This document shows, piece after piece, positions 45,880 to 55,617 of a stretch of 64,000 nucleotides of DNA. The stretch spans positions 1 to 64,000 of the forward strand of contig CACDKD010000001.1 in NCBI GenBank assembly GCA_902553145.1. The letters run 5' to 3'. The DNA is from an uncultured Gammaproteobacteria bacterium. GTDB taxonomy: Bacteria > Pseudomonadota > Gammaproteobacteria > Steroidobacterales > UBA11654. Made by a program: the position numbers and the translations under genes. Within the stretch, counting starts at the first letter, position 1, and each line of letters starts with the position of its first letter. The notes under the pieces are model-generated. The model worked only from the letters and a program-made list of their open reading frames with translations. It did no database searches and was not told the DNA's origin.

Positions 45880-46785
45880 ATGAGACCACATGTGGAATTA
45901 ATTCAACAAAGCGATCTTTGCTGGCATCCTGCTGAGCTTCATGCAGGAACAGGAAGAGCGATGCAAAGAAATCTGTCTTATGATGAGGAAGATGGATCTT
46001 GTTCAACAAAAATAGTTTTTGAGACTGCTTGGGATCGACCTGGAGGATATCACGAAGCAGACACCGAGTGGTTTGTGCTTGAGGGTAAAGTAAAAATGGG
46101 CAATGAGACATTCGGACCAGGCATGTATTGGAGAGCACCAGCGGGCCTAAGAGTTCCCGATATAAGTGTTGATAAAGGGTCTGAGGTTCTAATATTCCGA
46201 GAGTACGGCGATTGGGGTTTTTCTGTATCTGAATCTGATAAAAGTGAGTTTATTCCAGAAGGCGGAAATACTGCATCGGAAGAGCCAGGGAAATTAACCA
46301 TTTGTGATTCAGCAAAAATGGACTGGATGGACAACATATACGAAGGAGATTCCCAAAGATTCCTTCAATTAAAAATCCTATACCATGATCCTTCTCCAGA
46401 GGGAGAAAATGAAAAAGGATTTATTACTCTCCTGGGATGGGCTCCCCCAGGATGGTCCGATAATAGACTAATCCATCATCCTGTATTTGAAGAAGCCTAT
46501 ACATTGACAGGGCACATGGAGTATAACTTTGGTCGATTCACGCCAGGGACATATTTCTTTAGGCCAGCAAAAGTAAAGCACGGTCACTTCATAACTGGAG
46601 AGGAAATGGGATGTAGTTGGATATTCAGACTGGATGGATCACTGATCAACTGGGTTACATTAAATTCTCAAGTAATTGTGAAGGGCGATGCCGTGAACTA
46701 TGATCCAGAAACACAAGGATTTGTTATGGCAGGCTTGCCTGTGAGGTCAAAATCAACAGGTCCATGGGATCTAGACGGCCAGTAG
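45880..46785 (+). CDS. Bicupin (DUF4437-like) protein
   Basis: This 301-residue protein has two cupin halves. The first includes DRPGGYHEADTEWFVLEGKV and FGPGMYWRAPAG. The second includes HHPVFEEAYTLTGHMEYNFG and FTPGTYFFRPAKVKHGHF, with histidines that can bind a metal. The ATG at 45880 sits 6 bases after AGGAG. It opens a plus-strand catabolic series (amidohydrolase, acyl-CoA synthetase, isomerase-like, molybdoenzyme). It may be a dioxygenase or isomerase, but activity is unknown. Confidence 0.75.
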   Translation: MRPHVELIQQSDLCWHPAELHAGTGRAMQRNLSYDEEDGSCSTKIVFETAWDRPGGYHEADTEWFVLEGKVKMGNETFGPGMYWRAPAGLRVPDISVDKGSEVLIFREYGDWGFSVSESDKSEFIPEGGNTASEEPGKLTICDSAKMDWMDNIYEGDSQRFLQLKILYHDPSPEGENEKGFITLLGWAPPGWSDNRLIHHPVFEEAYTLTGHMEYNFGRFTPGTYFFRPAKVKHGHFITGEEMGCSWIFRLDGSLINWVTLNSQVIVKGDAVNYDPETQGFVMAGLPVRSKSTGPWDLDGQ

Positions 46786-46840
46786 AAACTCGCAGCTCTT
46801 GATCATTTGATAAATTCATTAATGTTCCATCATTGAAAAT

Positions 46841-47695
46841 ATGAGCGGAATCATCGACATTGTAGTAAACCTCTATACACCTACAGAAGTGGGTCTTGGA
46901 CAAACTGGGCTGGATGACGAATTCAAGGAACAAGTCCGAATGCCTGAGGAAATGAGGCCTGGTGTCACTATCCCAGACTACATTAAAAAAATGGATAACG
47001 CAGGAATTGAACGCTCATTATTGATCGCAGTTCGAGCAGGAGATATAAGAGTAGAGGAATCTTTTGAAGTGCCATATGAAAGTGTTCATAAGGTTTGTCT
47101 TGAAAACCCTGACCGATTTTCTGGATTGGCAGGAATTGATCCTTTCAGAGGAATGGAAGGCTTAAGAGATTTAGAATATGCGGTCAAGGAAATGGGATTT
47201 GTTGGGGCACATCTATACCCCCATTGGTGCGAACTACCGCCCAATCACAGGAAATACTATCCATACTATGCAAAGTGTTGTGAGCTCGGTATACCAATTA
47301 TGATGCAGGTTGGTCACAATTTAATCTATTCCAGAAATAGGCGCCTACCCAGCGTTGGGAAACCAATATACCTTGATGAGGTTGCGATTGATTTTCCTGA
47401 ATTGAAGCTGATTGGAATTCACATAGGTATTCCTTGGACTGATGAGATGATATCCATGTGCTGGAAACATGAAAATATCTATACTGCCGGTGATGCCTAT
47501 GCACCAAAATATTGGCCAGAATCGTTTGTTCACTATGCAAATTCTTATGGGCAAAACAAAGTGCTCTTTGGAACAGACTGGCCTGTGATTGATCCTGAGA
47601 GAGCAGTAAAAGAATTCAATGATCTTAATTTTAGAGAGGCTGCGTCTCAGAAAATATTGAGAGAGAATGCTTTGGAAGTCTTCAGTTTAAGTTAA
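46841..47695 (+). CDS. Amidohydrolase_2-family protein with altered metal site
   Basis: This 284-residue TIM-barrel protein resembles amidohydrolase_2 decarboxylases and hydrolases. Its N-terminal strand reads IIDIVVNLYTP, so Val8 and Asn10 stand where HxH metal ligands are usual. Later positions look kept: MMQVGHN, LKLIGIHIGIPW and VLFGTDWPVIDPERA. It may bind a metal differently or be a non-canonical hydratase or decarboxylase. It lies 55 bases after the cupin gene and 12 before the acyl-CoA synthetase gene. Confidence 0.75.
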   Translation: MSGIIDIVVNLYTPTEVGLGQTGLDDEFKEQVRMPEEMRPGVTIPDYIKKMDNAGIERSLLIAVRAGDIRVEESFEVPYESVHKVCLENPDRFSGLAGIDPFRGMEGLRDLEYAVKEMGFVGAHLYPHWCELPPNHRKYYPYYAKCCELGIPIMMQVGHNLIYSRNRRLPSVGKPIYLDEVAIDFPELKLIGIHIGIPWTDEMISMCWKHENIYTAGDAYAPKYWPESFVHYANSYGQNKVLFGTDWPVIDPERAVKEFNDLNFREAASQKILRENALEVFSLS

Positions 47696-47707
47696 GACTT
47701 TTTTCTC

Positions 47708-49231
47708 ATGATTACTGATCTGCCATCCTCATTCAAGCATACCGTTATCTCTGATGGAATATTATCTGCTTGTTCTCAGAGTCCCTCTAAAGTTGCATAT
47801 AAACATGGGCAAAAGACAAGAACATATCATGAACTGAAGCAGAGAATTGACTCAATTTCTGGGATTATCCATTCTTTTCAGACTCCAAACAAATGCAATA
47901 TTGCAATTGTTGCATCTAATTCGATTGAGTATATGGAAATTGTTCTAGCTGCCTCCAAGTTGGGTCATCCAATTGCCACCGTTAACCCCAAATTGACAGC
48001 AAATGATATTGTTTCAATCTGCGAAGATGCTGAAGCAAAATTGGTATTTGTTGATCAGAAAGTCTCATCTTTGCTGGTTGGTAGAAATATCCGAGGTGTT
48101 CAAGAGATTATTGGAATAGATAACGAGATGGAAACCCTTATCGCTCAAACTGAATGCCCAAGTCAGCTTCCAACCATTAAAGAAAAAGAAACATTTACAA
48201 TCCCTTACACATCTGGGACGACAGGAAAACCAAAAGGTGTTTTAGTGCCCCATCGATCAAGAGCTCTGACTCTTTATGGGATGGCAGATGCTTATGGTTG
48301 TTTTTCTTCTGATGATCGCTTTCTTTCTATTGCCCCAATGTGCCATGGCGCTGGGATGATCTTTTCATTAGCACCCATATTTTTTGGAGGCTATGCAGAG
48401 ATTATGGATGACTTCAATCCTGAATTGGTAATGAAAACTCTTGAAGACGAGGAAATGACAGGTTTTTTTGGAGTTCCAACCCATTTTTATGGGATGCTAG
48501 GCGTAGATCAATCCATTCTTGACAACTGCTCTGGAAGCTCATTAAAAACGATCATATCAAACGCAGCCGCACTGCCACAATCATTAAAAGAAAAGATTGT
48601 TAAACATTTTGGAGAGGGGCTGCTTTATGAATGTTATGGTTCAACGGAAGGTGGAATTATTTCAAATCTAGGGCCAGATGACCAATTAAGAAAAAAGCAA
48701 TGTGTCGGAGAGCCCTTTCCTTTTACAGAGATAAAAATTTTAAATAATGATGGTGATGAATGCGGGCCAAATGAGGTTGGGGAAGTTTTCACAAGCAGTC
48801 CATATATATTTAATGGCTACTGGCAAAAAGAAAAAGAAACTCAAGATGCTTTTGACGGAGAATGGCTTACAGTAGGCGACCTTGCTAAAAAAGACGAAGA
48901 TGGGTTCCTATACATAGTCGATAGAAAAAAAGACATGATCATCTCGGGTGGAGTCAATATTTATCCAAGGGAAATTGAAGAAGTGCTCTTAGAGCACCCA
49001 GAGATTAATGATATTGCTATTGTTGGTGAGCCTGATGAAAAATGGGGTGAAATCATTAAGGCATTTATTGTTTTCAAAGAAGAGGAACTTTCCCTTGATG
49101 TGATTCAAGATTTTTGTAGTAATAAAATCGCGTCTATTAAAATGCCAAAGATTATTGAAACAATTGATGCATTACCAAGAAATGCCAATGGCAAAGTACT
49201 CAAAAACGAATTAAGAGGAACAAAATCATGA
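47708..49231 (+). CDS. AMP-dependent acyl-CoA synthetase
   Basis: This 507-residue ligase activates a carboxylic acid to its CoA thioester with ATP. IPYTSGTTGKPKGV (about 166-179) is the AMP/P-loop motif. YGSTEGG, GEWLTVGDLAKKDEDGFLYI, DRKKDMIISGGVNIYP and the C-terminal catalytic lysine in NANGKVLKNEL are intact. The last bases overlap the next gene by 4 (ATGA). The substrate is probably a medium or aromatic acid from this cluster but cannot be named. Confidence 0.93.
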   Translation: MITDLPSSFKHTVISDGILSACSQSPSKVAYKHGQKTRTYHELKQRIDSISGIIHSFQTPNKCNIAIVASNSIEYMEIVLAASKLGHPIATVNPKLTANDIVSICEDAEAKLVFVDQKVSSLLVGRNIRGVQEIIGIDNEMETLIAQTECPSQLPTIKEKETFTIPYTSGTTGKPKGVLVPHRSRALTLYGMADAYGCFSSDDRFLSIAPMCHGAGMIFSLAPIFFGGYAEIMDDFNPELVMKTLEDEEMTGFFGVPTHFYGMLGVDQSILDNCSGSSLKTIISNAAALPQSLKEKIVKHFGEGLLYECYGSTEGGIISNLGPDDQLRKKQCVGEPFPFTEIKILNNDGDECGPNEVGEVFTSSPYIFNGYWQKEKETQDAFDGEWLTVGDLAKKDEDGFLYIVDRKKDMIISGGVNIYPREIEEVLLEHPEINDIAIVGEPDEKWGEIIKAFIVFKEEELSLDVIQDFCSNKIASIKMPKIIETIDALPRNANGKVLKNELRGTKS

Positions 49232-49866
49232 GCCTGAAAAAAATCTCCGTAGATTTCTACTTTGATTATAGTTGCCCTTGGACTTATTTTGGCTTCAAAC
49301 GATTGATTCAAACTGCAACCAGAACTGCATCGGACATCATCTGGAAGCCCATAAATCTTGAGATAATGAGAGAGATTCTTGATAAACCGAAAGCAAGTAC
49401 AACTAACTATCAAAAAAATTACAGAAAAAAAGATCTACAAGACTGGGCAAACTATTGCACAGTGGTCATAAATCAAATGGAAAATATTGATCATAGAGTT
49501 TCAATGGCTGCATCCAGAGGTGTGGCTCATGCTGTTGATGAGGGTCTTATAAAAGAGTACTCAGAGGAAGTTTTTAAAGCTTTTTTCAGTGATTCTAAAG
49601 ATATTTCGGATAAGAAAATCTTACTAGAGATTGCCGAAAATATTGGTTTGAATGGAAAACTTGAAGATTCTTTGGATGACGACTCATTAGATCTTGTGAT
49701 AGAAGAAAACTCTAAAGAGCTTGCTCAACGAGGTGGATATGGAAGTCCTACAATGTTTGTCGAAAATCAGATGTTTTTTGGGAATGATCGAATGAATCTG
49801 GTTGAGTTTGCAATTGGACAAGCAAGCGGTAGAGTATTAGTGATTCCTGGACAGCACAACACATAG
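49228..49866 (+). CDS. DsbA-fold 2-hydroxychromene-2-carboxylate isomerase-like protein
   Basis: This 212-residue thioredoxin/GST-kappa-fold protein has VDFYFDYSCPWTYFGFKRL at the N-terminus (Ser15-Cys16 region). The C-terminal YGSPTMFVENQMFFGNDR is typical of HCCA isomerases. HCCA isomerase uses glutathione in naphthalene-type ring degradation. Relatives also serve as glutathione transferases or FrnE-like oxidoreductases. It overlaps the acyl-CoA synthetase stop, so it is in the same transcript. Confidence 0.85.
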   Translation: MSLKKISVDFYFDYSCPWTYFGFKRLIQTATRTASDIIWKPINLEIMREILDKPKASTTNYQKNYRKKDLQDWANYCTVVINQMENIDHRVSMAASRGVAHAVDEGLIKEYSEEVFKAFFSDSKDISDKKILLEIAENIGLNGKLEDSLDDDSLDLVIEENSKELAQRGGYGSPTMFVENQMFFGNDRMNLVEFAIGQASGRVLVIPGQHNT

Positions 49867-49889
49867 TGTTTTTGTGATACATTATTTGT

Positions 49890-52661
49890 ATGGTCGCCAT
49901 GTCCAAATTTAACAGAAGAAACTTTTTAAAAGGCTCTGCATCATTGGGTCTTGCGTTGAATTATTCTTCATCGGCTGTTGCGGTTGACACTCAGACCCAA
50001 TATCGTTCCTGGGAAGACGTCGCAAGAAAAAAATGGACTTGGGATAAAGTCAGTAGATCCACACACGGCACCAACTGCACTGGTCAGTGCGCTTTCAATG
50101 TTTATGTAAAAAATGGCGTGGTCTGGAGAGAAGAGCAACAAGGTGAATACGGTTCTTCTGGAGATGCTCCTGATTATGGGCCAAGAGGATGTCAAAAAGG
50201 ATTGAGTCATTCTCGTTACATGTATGGTAAACAGAGAATACTTTATCCTCTGAAACGAGTCGGAGAAAGGGGCGAAGGAAAGTGGGAAAGGATCACCTGG
50301 GAACAAGCCATGTTGGAGATTGCAGATAAATTCATAGATCACTCTGTTGAGCATGGGCCGGAAGCAATCACATGTGGGCTTGGTACGCAAATGGTCATGA
50401 AAAGAGCTTCTTATGCCAGCATTATGCGATTTGCAAATATCACTGGGGTTCAGATGCCAGAGGCATTTGCAGGAGTCGGTGACTTATTCTCTGGAGCTCA
50501 AATCACTCTTGGGCATGTCACGCTTGGTAACACAATGGCTGAGATTTATAAATCCAAGTGTTGCTTGATTTGGTTCTGCAATCCGGCAGTCACAAGAATA
50601 CCTGACGCTCATTTTTTCTGGGAAGCAAAATACAATGGGACTGAAGTAATCTCAATCTCGCCAGACTTTAACGCCACAGCAATGCATGCCAGCAAATGGC
50701 TTAATCCAAAACCTGGAAGTGATATTGCTCTTGCAATGGCAATGATTGAAACCATCATAAGTGACAAGAGTTATGATGAGGATTACATGAGGGAGCAATC
50801 GGATCTCCCATTTTTGGTAAGGAAAGACAACTTAAAATATTTAAGAGAGACGGATCTGCCCCAAGCTTCGGCTGATGCGAAAGATAATCGGTTTTATTTT
50901 TGGGATGAAAAGAATGATCAGTTAACTGAAGCACCTGGAACCGGAACACCTCCTGTGCCACCTCCTGGTACGCCCGAACATCTCATACCGCCTATGCCTT
51001 CTATTGACCTTCAGGGACTAAAACCAGCGATTGAGGGTTCGTGGACCATTGAAACAAAAGATGGTCCGGTCGAGGTCACGACTGTTTTCGAACTGGTCAA
51101 ACAAAGATCGTCGGAACACACTCCTGAATATGCTGAAGAAATAACTGGCATAAGTGCTAAAGTCATTAGAGACGTAGCAAGAAAATTTGCTAGCTCGAAG
51201 CCGGGGATGATCTACGCAGGTTATCGAGCCTCGAAATATCTTCATGGGGATCTATTGCAAAGAGCATTATTTTTATTGCTTTGCATCACTGGCAATACTG
51301 GCAAAGAAGGTGGTGGTCTTACCATCACAAACCTTGCAAAAGATGAAAGCGCCCTTTTTCCATTCGCTCTCAAAAATCCAATTGCAGCCTTCCGTGTAGC
51401 CACGCTCTCAAGATGGGACTATGTTCATGCAAACATGAAAGAATTCAATGAAGAAATGTATGGAAAAGAACTGGCTGATGAATACGATCATCATTTCAAA
51501 GAGTCAGTTAAAAATGGGTGGTTTCCAGACTATTCAAAGAAACCTTGGAAGATGGGACTCTTTTCAGGAACCAATGCTGCCAGCTGGAGATCGTCCGGAA
51601 AAAGATGGAGAGAAAATGCTTTTAGTAAGCTGGAAACCATTGCGACTTTTGCTACCGATATGGGTGCTACAGCAATGTATTCTGATTATGTATTGCCGAT
51701 CTCGCATCACTATGAAAGACATGACTTCCACCTAGAACCAAGAACGCCGTATATGCAGGTCATAGACAAAGCGGTCGAGCCTTTGGGAGAGAGTGTCGAT
51801 GACTGGACTGCATATAAAAGACTTGCCGAAGCAATCTCCATTCGAGCAAAAGAAAGAAACATAAGCCCCATACCTGATAATGTTGTGGGCGTTCCGTTTG
51901 CGAGAGATATGACAAAATATCACGATGACTTCACCGATGAAGGGAAAATTAAGTCCGTGAAAGATGTTATTCAATTCCTTCTGGACAATACCACAGGCAT
52001 CCAAAACGTTAAATATGAGGAACTTGCGGCAAAAGGTTTTTTGAGAAATAAAGGCTCTGAAACCACGCTCCATTCAAAAGAGTCGCCCTTTTTCTCAGAG
52101 ATTTATGACAATGTTAGGGAAAAGACCGGTTACAAGACTTTGACCCACAGGCAACAATTTTATATTGACCACGACTGGTTTGTTAAATTCGATGAAGCAT
52201 TGCCAGGACATAAAGATGCTTTAATCAATGAAGGCTATCCCATGAAAATGCTCATGGGCCATGCTAGGCATGGTATTCATAGCATGTGGCGTGATGACAG
52301 CTTTCTTCTCAGCCTTCAAAGAGGGGAACCTGATGTCTATGTCAATCCAGAAGATGCAAAAACCAAGGATGTTGTGGATGGCGAGCTAATCAGAGTTTTT
52401 AGCAAATCAGGATCGTTTATTGCTCAAGCACATGTAACCTCAGCGATGGGCCCTAATATGCTCTACATGTATCATGGGTGGGACCCAATGATGTTCAGAG
52501 GTCGTGAGAATTTTGGTGCAGTCGTTCAAACAGGAGGTCTTATAAAGCCCACGTCTTTAGTGGGAGACTATGAGCATTTGGGATGGAAACCCTTTGCTTA
52601 TGAACCCAACCATACCTTTCATGACTTCACATGTGATTTTGAAAAGTACTCAGAAGCCTAA
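49890..52661 (+). CDS. Orphan molybdopterin oxidoreductase alpha subunit (type II DMSO reductase family)
   Basis: This 923-residue Tat-exported protein (NRRNFLKGSA, Arg9-Arg10) has the FS0 cluster pattern of type II enzymes: His59, Cys63, Cys67 and Cys101 in HGTNCTGQCAFN and RGCQKG. This resembles NarG, ethylbenzene dehydrogenase and dimethylsulfide dehydrogenase. PAVTRIPDAHFFWEAKYNG and TGNTGKEGGGL-type segments follow. An unusual proline-rich insert lies near residue 350. The normal beta (multi-FeS) and gamma (heme b) partners and chaperone are not next to it; an MFS gene follows in convergent orientation. The substrate is unknown; hydroxylation or sulfur/nitrogen oxide reduction are possible. 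Confidence 0.85.
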   Translation: MVAMSKFNRRNFLKGSASLGLALNYSSSAVAVDTQTQYRSWEDVARKKWTWDKVSRSTHGTNCTGQCAFNVYVKNGVVWREEQQGEYGSSGDAPDYGPRGCQKGLSHSRYMYGKQRILYPLKRVGERGEGKWERITWEQAMLEIADKFIDHSVEHGPEAITCGLGTQMVMKRASYASIMRFANITGVQMPEAFAGVGDLFSGAQITLGHVTLGNTMAEIYKSKCCLIWFCNPAVTRIPDAHFFWEAKYNGTEVISISPDFNATAMHASKWLNPKPGSDIALAMAMIETIISDKSYDEDYMREQSDLPFLVRKDNLKYLRETDLPQASADAKDNRFYFWDEKNDQLTEAPGTGTPPVPPPGTPEHLIPPMPSIDLQGLKPAIEGSWTIETKDGPVEVTTVFELVKQRSSEHTPEYAEEITGISAKVIRDVARKFASSKPGMIYAGYRASKYLHGDLLQRALFLLLCITGNTGKEGGGLTITNLAKDESALFPFALKNPIAAFRVATLSRWDYVHANMKEFNEEMYGKELADEYDHHFKESVKNGWFPDYSKKPWKMGLFSGTNAASWRSSGKRWRENAFSKLETIATFATDMGATAMYSDYVLPISHHYERHDFHLEPRTPYMQVIDKAVEPLGESVDDWTAYKRLAEAISIRAKERNISPIPDNVVGVPFARDMTKYHDDFTDEGKIKSVKDVIQFLLDNTTGIQNVKYEELAAKGFLRNKGSETTLHSKESPFFSEIYDNVREKTGYKTLTHRQQFYIDHDWFVKFDEALPGHKDALINEGYPMKMLMGHARHGIHSMWRDDSFLLSLQRGEPDVYVNPEDAKTKDVVDGELIRVFSKSGSFIAQAHVTSAMGPNMLYMYHGWDPMMFRGRENFGAVVQTGGLIKPTSLVGDYEHLGWKPFAYEPNHTFHDFTCDFEKYSEA

Positions 52662-52663
52662 AG

Positions 52664-53926
52664 CTAGAATACATCCTCTCTTGGAACTGGCTCAAGAAAC
52701 ATAAATATAATTGCTGCAAGAATAATTGGTATGATTCCGACATATGTGTAGCCCATATTCCAGCCAAAAGCCGTCGCAGCATACGTGATAGCAAGAGGCC
52801 CTAAACCAAAGCCTAGATTGATTGCCAGCGTTCCAGAGAAACTTGCTGCTGTCGCCCTAAGTTCTGCTGGAAAGTTCTCTGCTATAAAAGTTGCCATGAC
52901 TGCATAAGCGCCATAAAAAAATAGTGTCATAAGTCCGTAAACTATCAATACTTGAGTCCAACCTTCTGCCCACCAAATCAGCATTATGAAGGCAAGGCTT
53001 CCAGAAAGAGCCCAAATGATGATTGTATTTCTTCTGATTAGGAAAAACTCCCCAACAATTGCGGCAGCAATATATCCAAATGCACCTATGCCATATGAAT
53101 AACCAACAATTTTAATGGCATCGACTATGCTCCATTCTCTTTCTTGAGTGAAATACAACACCAGCATCAGCGTACTGCCGTATGCAAATGCATAAAGAAA
53201 TTGGCCTGTAAAGAGAAGCAATGTTTTTCTTCTCCATTTTTCCTTAAATAAAACCATTGTGCTGACGGAGGGCTCGCCTTGAGGTTTTGATGCTTGAGAT
53301 TTTAACCAAGCTTCTGATTCAGGAAGATACTTATAGATTATCCATCCATATGGAAGGAAAAGCAGGGCCAATAAAAAAGTATATCGCCAATTGATTCCAA
53401 GTTGCTCAATCATGAATGCCACCAAAACTGATGCAAAGAACCAGCCTAAGGGAAACCCAATCTGTAGTATTCCTGTGAAGAGACCTCTGTACCTCGGCGG
53501 AGATGACTCAGTTACTGTAGTCAATGTGATTGGTGATTGAGCTCCAGCTGCAGTAAAACCCAATGTTCTGGCAATAAGCACAGATATTGTGTTTGGAGCA
53601 ATAGCCAGGAATGCAACAAAAATGGGCGTTAAAAAAGTTGACCATAAAAGGGATTTTCTTCTTCCAATTCGATCCGTGAGAACCCCAACTTGTGTGCATA
53701 GAATTCCAGAGATAAAAAATGTTATTGCGACATACCAACCAACATCTGTTAATGACCATCCGAAATCATTTTGAAATTTCTCACTGACCAATATAAAAAT
53801 TGAGTGGTCTAAATTTGCAAACGTCACTCCGATTAAGCAAATGAAGAAGATTTTATACGATTTGAAAGGGATATCTTTGAAAGATATTTCACTGGATGGT
53901 GTATTCAAATTCTGATTGTCTGACAT
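52664..53926 (-). CDS. MFS transporter, metabolite:H+ symporter-like
   Basis: This 420-residue 12-helix permease has DRIGRRKSLLWS in loop 2-3 and SPPRYRGLFTGILQIGFPLG, then LPESEAWLKSQ after helix 6. That pattern is common in sugar-porter/AAHS aromatic-acid carriers. It would bring in the compound used by the surrounding catabolic genes. It is convergent with the molybdoenzyme gene (2-base gap) and divergent from the nitrilase gene. The substrate is unknown. Confidence 0.88.
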   Translation of the reverse strand: MSDNQNLNTPSSEISFKDIPFKSYKIFFICLIGVTFANLDHSIFILVSEKFQNDFGWSLTDVGWYVAITFFISGILCTQVGVLTDRIGRRKSLLWSTFLTPIFVAFLAIAPNTISVLIARTLGFTAAGAQSPITLTTVTESSPPRYRGLFTGILQIGFPLGWFFASVLVAFMIEQLGINWRYTFLLALLFLPYGWIIYKYLPESEAWLKSQASKPQGEPSVSTMVLFKEKWRRKTLLLFTGQFLYAFAYGSTLMLVLYFTQEREWSIVDAIKIVGYSYGIGAFGYIAAAIVGEFFLIRRNTIIIWALSGSLAFIMLIWWAEGWTQVLIVYGLMTLFFYGAYAVMATFIAENFPAELRATAASFSGTLAINLGFGLGPLAITYAATAFGWNMGYTYVGIIPIILAAIIFMFLEPVPREDVF

Positions 53927-54027
53927 GTTCTCCCCTTTGATTTGATTTGTAAATAATCAATATACTGTAATATGTTATTGATTGAATCGATTTTTTTTAA
54001 ATTTGAGTTTTAACGAAAGGTGAAATT

Positions 54028-55170
54028 ATGACGCTCCAATATTCTGCAGTTGGGATACAAAACGAATCGCATATGGCAACCACCATTGACGATTACTGGA
54101 AAGATCTGGAAAGGCTCCAGACCAGTATCGCTTACGCTGTATGGAATTGTAGCTTGGATTTGCCTGTTCAACTTGTATCAATCTCTGAAGGTGGAATTGG
54201 AGGGTGGTGCCTTGGTGGAGGCGAAGAACACCTTCGTATATACAATGAGGTCGTCCCTGAAATACCTGGAAAGGAAACAGAATTTCTTGGTGAAATATGT
54301 AAGCAATTCAATATTTATCTTATTGCTCAAATGGTTGCGAAAGTTCCAGAGCTTATGCCCGATAGAATCTTTAATGTTGCATTCATTATCGATCCAAAGG
54401 GCGAGCTCATCCATACCCATATAAAAACATCTTTCTATCAGAAAGAAACAAACACAGCGCCTAGTGATATTTGGGACATTTATCTTCAAAAATATGGGGA
54501 TGATCCAGAGAAACTCCATGATGCATTGTATCCAGTCGCAAAAACTGAGATTGGGAATATTGGAACGTTGATTTGTGCAGAGGGAAGTTATCCTGAAGCT
54601 GCTCGAGGTCTTGCCATGAATGGTGCTGAAATAATATATAGATCACAGTATCCAGAGCCATGGATGGGAAATAATATGAATCAAATACAGAATCAATCAC
54701 ATGCCATATTTAATACTTGTTATGTGCTTGCTCCTAATATTGGTGGAATCTATATGCCCGGTGGAGAAGACTTTAAATTCAGTAATGGAAAAAGCCAAAT
54801 CATTGATTATAGAGGCCAAATTATCTCTGAATACCTGAGTGGTGGAGAAGCACTAGTCAGTGCAATTGTAAACATTGATGGCCTAAGAGATTTTAGATTG
54901 AGAGGACAGTGGCAAAATTTAACGAAAGATATGCGGGTTGAAGAATACAAAGTCATCTATGATGCGATGATGGCAAAAGGCGGGATATATCCAAAAAATC
55001 TATGTATGAATGAACCCCCATTCACCGAAGAAGATCAGGTTGAACTGGTCAAGCATCAGGTAAATAAAATGGTAAAGCTGGGTATATATACTGCTCCAAA
55101 AAATTGGGAGCCCTATGATATTAAAGAATCTGTTGCCGAGAGAATCAAAAAAACTGAGACTGGGTCTTAG
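54028..55170 (+). CDS. Nitrilase-superfamily carbon-nitrogen hydrolase
   Basis: This 380-residue protein has the full nitrilase triad: Glu54 in SISEGG, Lys133 in HTHIKTSFY and Cys183 in GTLICAEGSYPE. The N-terminal sheet QYSAVGIQ and the later SQIIDYRGQIISEYLSGGEA support the fold. It would hydrolyse a nitrile or amide in the cytoplasm. A close paralogue lies at 56347-57408 but lacks the cysteine. It precedes the Ddn-like gene by 3 bases. ATG follows AAAGGTG at 54015-54021. Confidence 0.9.
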   Translation: MTLQYSAVGIQNESHMATTIDDYWKDLERLQTSIAYAVWNCSLDLPVQLVSISEGGIGGWCLGGGEEHLRIYNEVVPEIPGKETEFLGEICKQFNIYLIAQMVAKVPELMPDRIFNVAFIIDPKGELIHTHIKTSFYQKETNTAPSDIWDIYLQKYGDDPEKLHDALYPVAKTEIGNIGTLICAEGSYPEAARGLAMNGAEIIYRSQYPEPWMGNNMNQIQNQSHAIFNTCYVLAPNIGGIYMPGGEDFKFSNGKSQIIDYRGQIISEYLSGGEALVSAIVNIDGLRDFRLRGQWQNLTKDMRVEEYKVIYDAMMAKGGIYPKNLCMNEPPFTEEDQVELVKHQVNKMVKLGIYTAPKNWEPYDIKESVAERIKKTETGS

Positions 55171-55173
55171 AAA

Positions 55174-55617
55174 ATGATTTGGCGTCTTTTTATCAATCCC
55201 GTCATGATCTTTTTTTTAAGATCGCCCCTACACTTCCTTGCTAGCCACAGTGTTCTGGTTCTATATGTAACTGGAGCAAAAACTGGCAAGCAATATTTTA
55301 TACCCGTAAGCTTTTTTCAACACAGAACAGGATTGTTAACATGCGTGACTGATAAACCGAATATATGGTGGAGAAACTTGACCGATGCTAATGAAATAAA
55401 AATTTTATTTAAAGGCAGGGAGATTCAATCGAAAATAAATGTTGAACCCAATGATTCAGACTATATATATCCAAAACTTAATGCTCTTTTTACTCATAGT
55501 CGTATCGATGGTTTTTTTGGGGGCGTTGGTTACAAAAAAGGAAAGCCTATTGAGGAAGACATCGTAGAGGCGACAAAAAGAATGGTCCTCATTGAGTTAG
55601 ATTTCACTGAATCTTAA
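55174..55617 (+). CDS. Ddn-like (DUF385) deazaflavin/flavin nitroreductase-family protein
   Basis: This 147-residue split-barrel protein has LVLYVTGAKTGKQYFIPVSF, then WWRNLTDANEIKILFKGREI, as in actinobacterial F420-dependent Ddn proteins. Those use F420, which most gammaproteobacteria do not make, so it may bind flavin or heme or simply reflect transfer. It lies 3 bases after the nitrilase gene and overlaps the convergent methyltransferase gene by 21 bases. Function is unproven. Confidence 0.8.
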   Translation: MIWRLFINPVMIFFLRSPLHFLASHSVLVLYVTGAKTGKQYFIPVSFFQHRTGLLTCVTDKPNIWWRNLTDANEIKILFKGREIQSKINVEPNDSDYIYPKLNALFTHSRIDGFFGGVGYKKGKPIEEDIVEATKRMVLIELDFTES

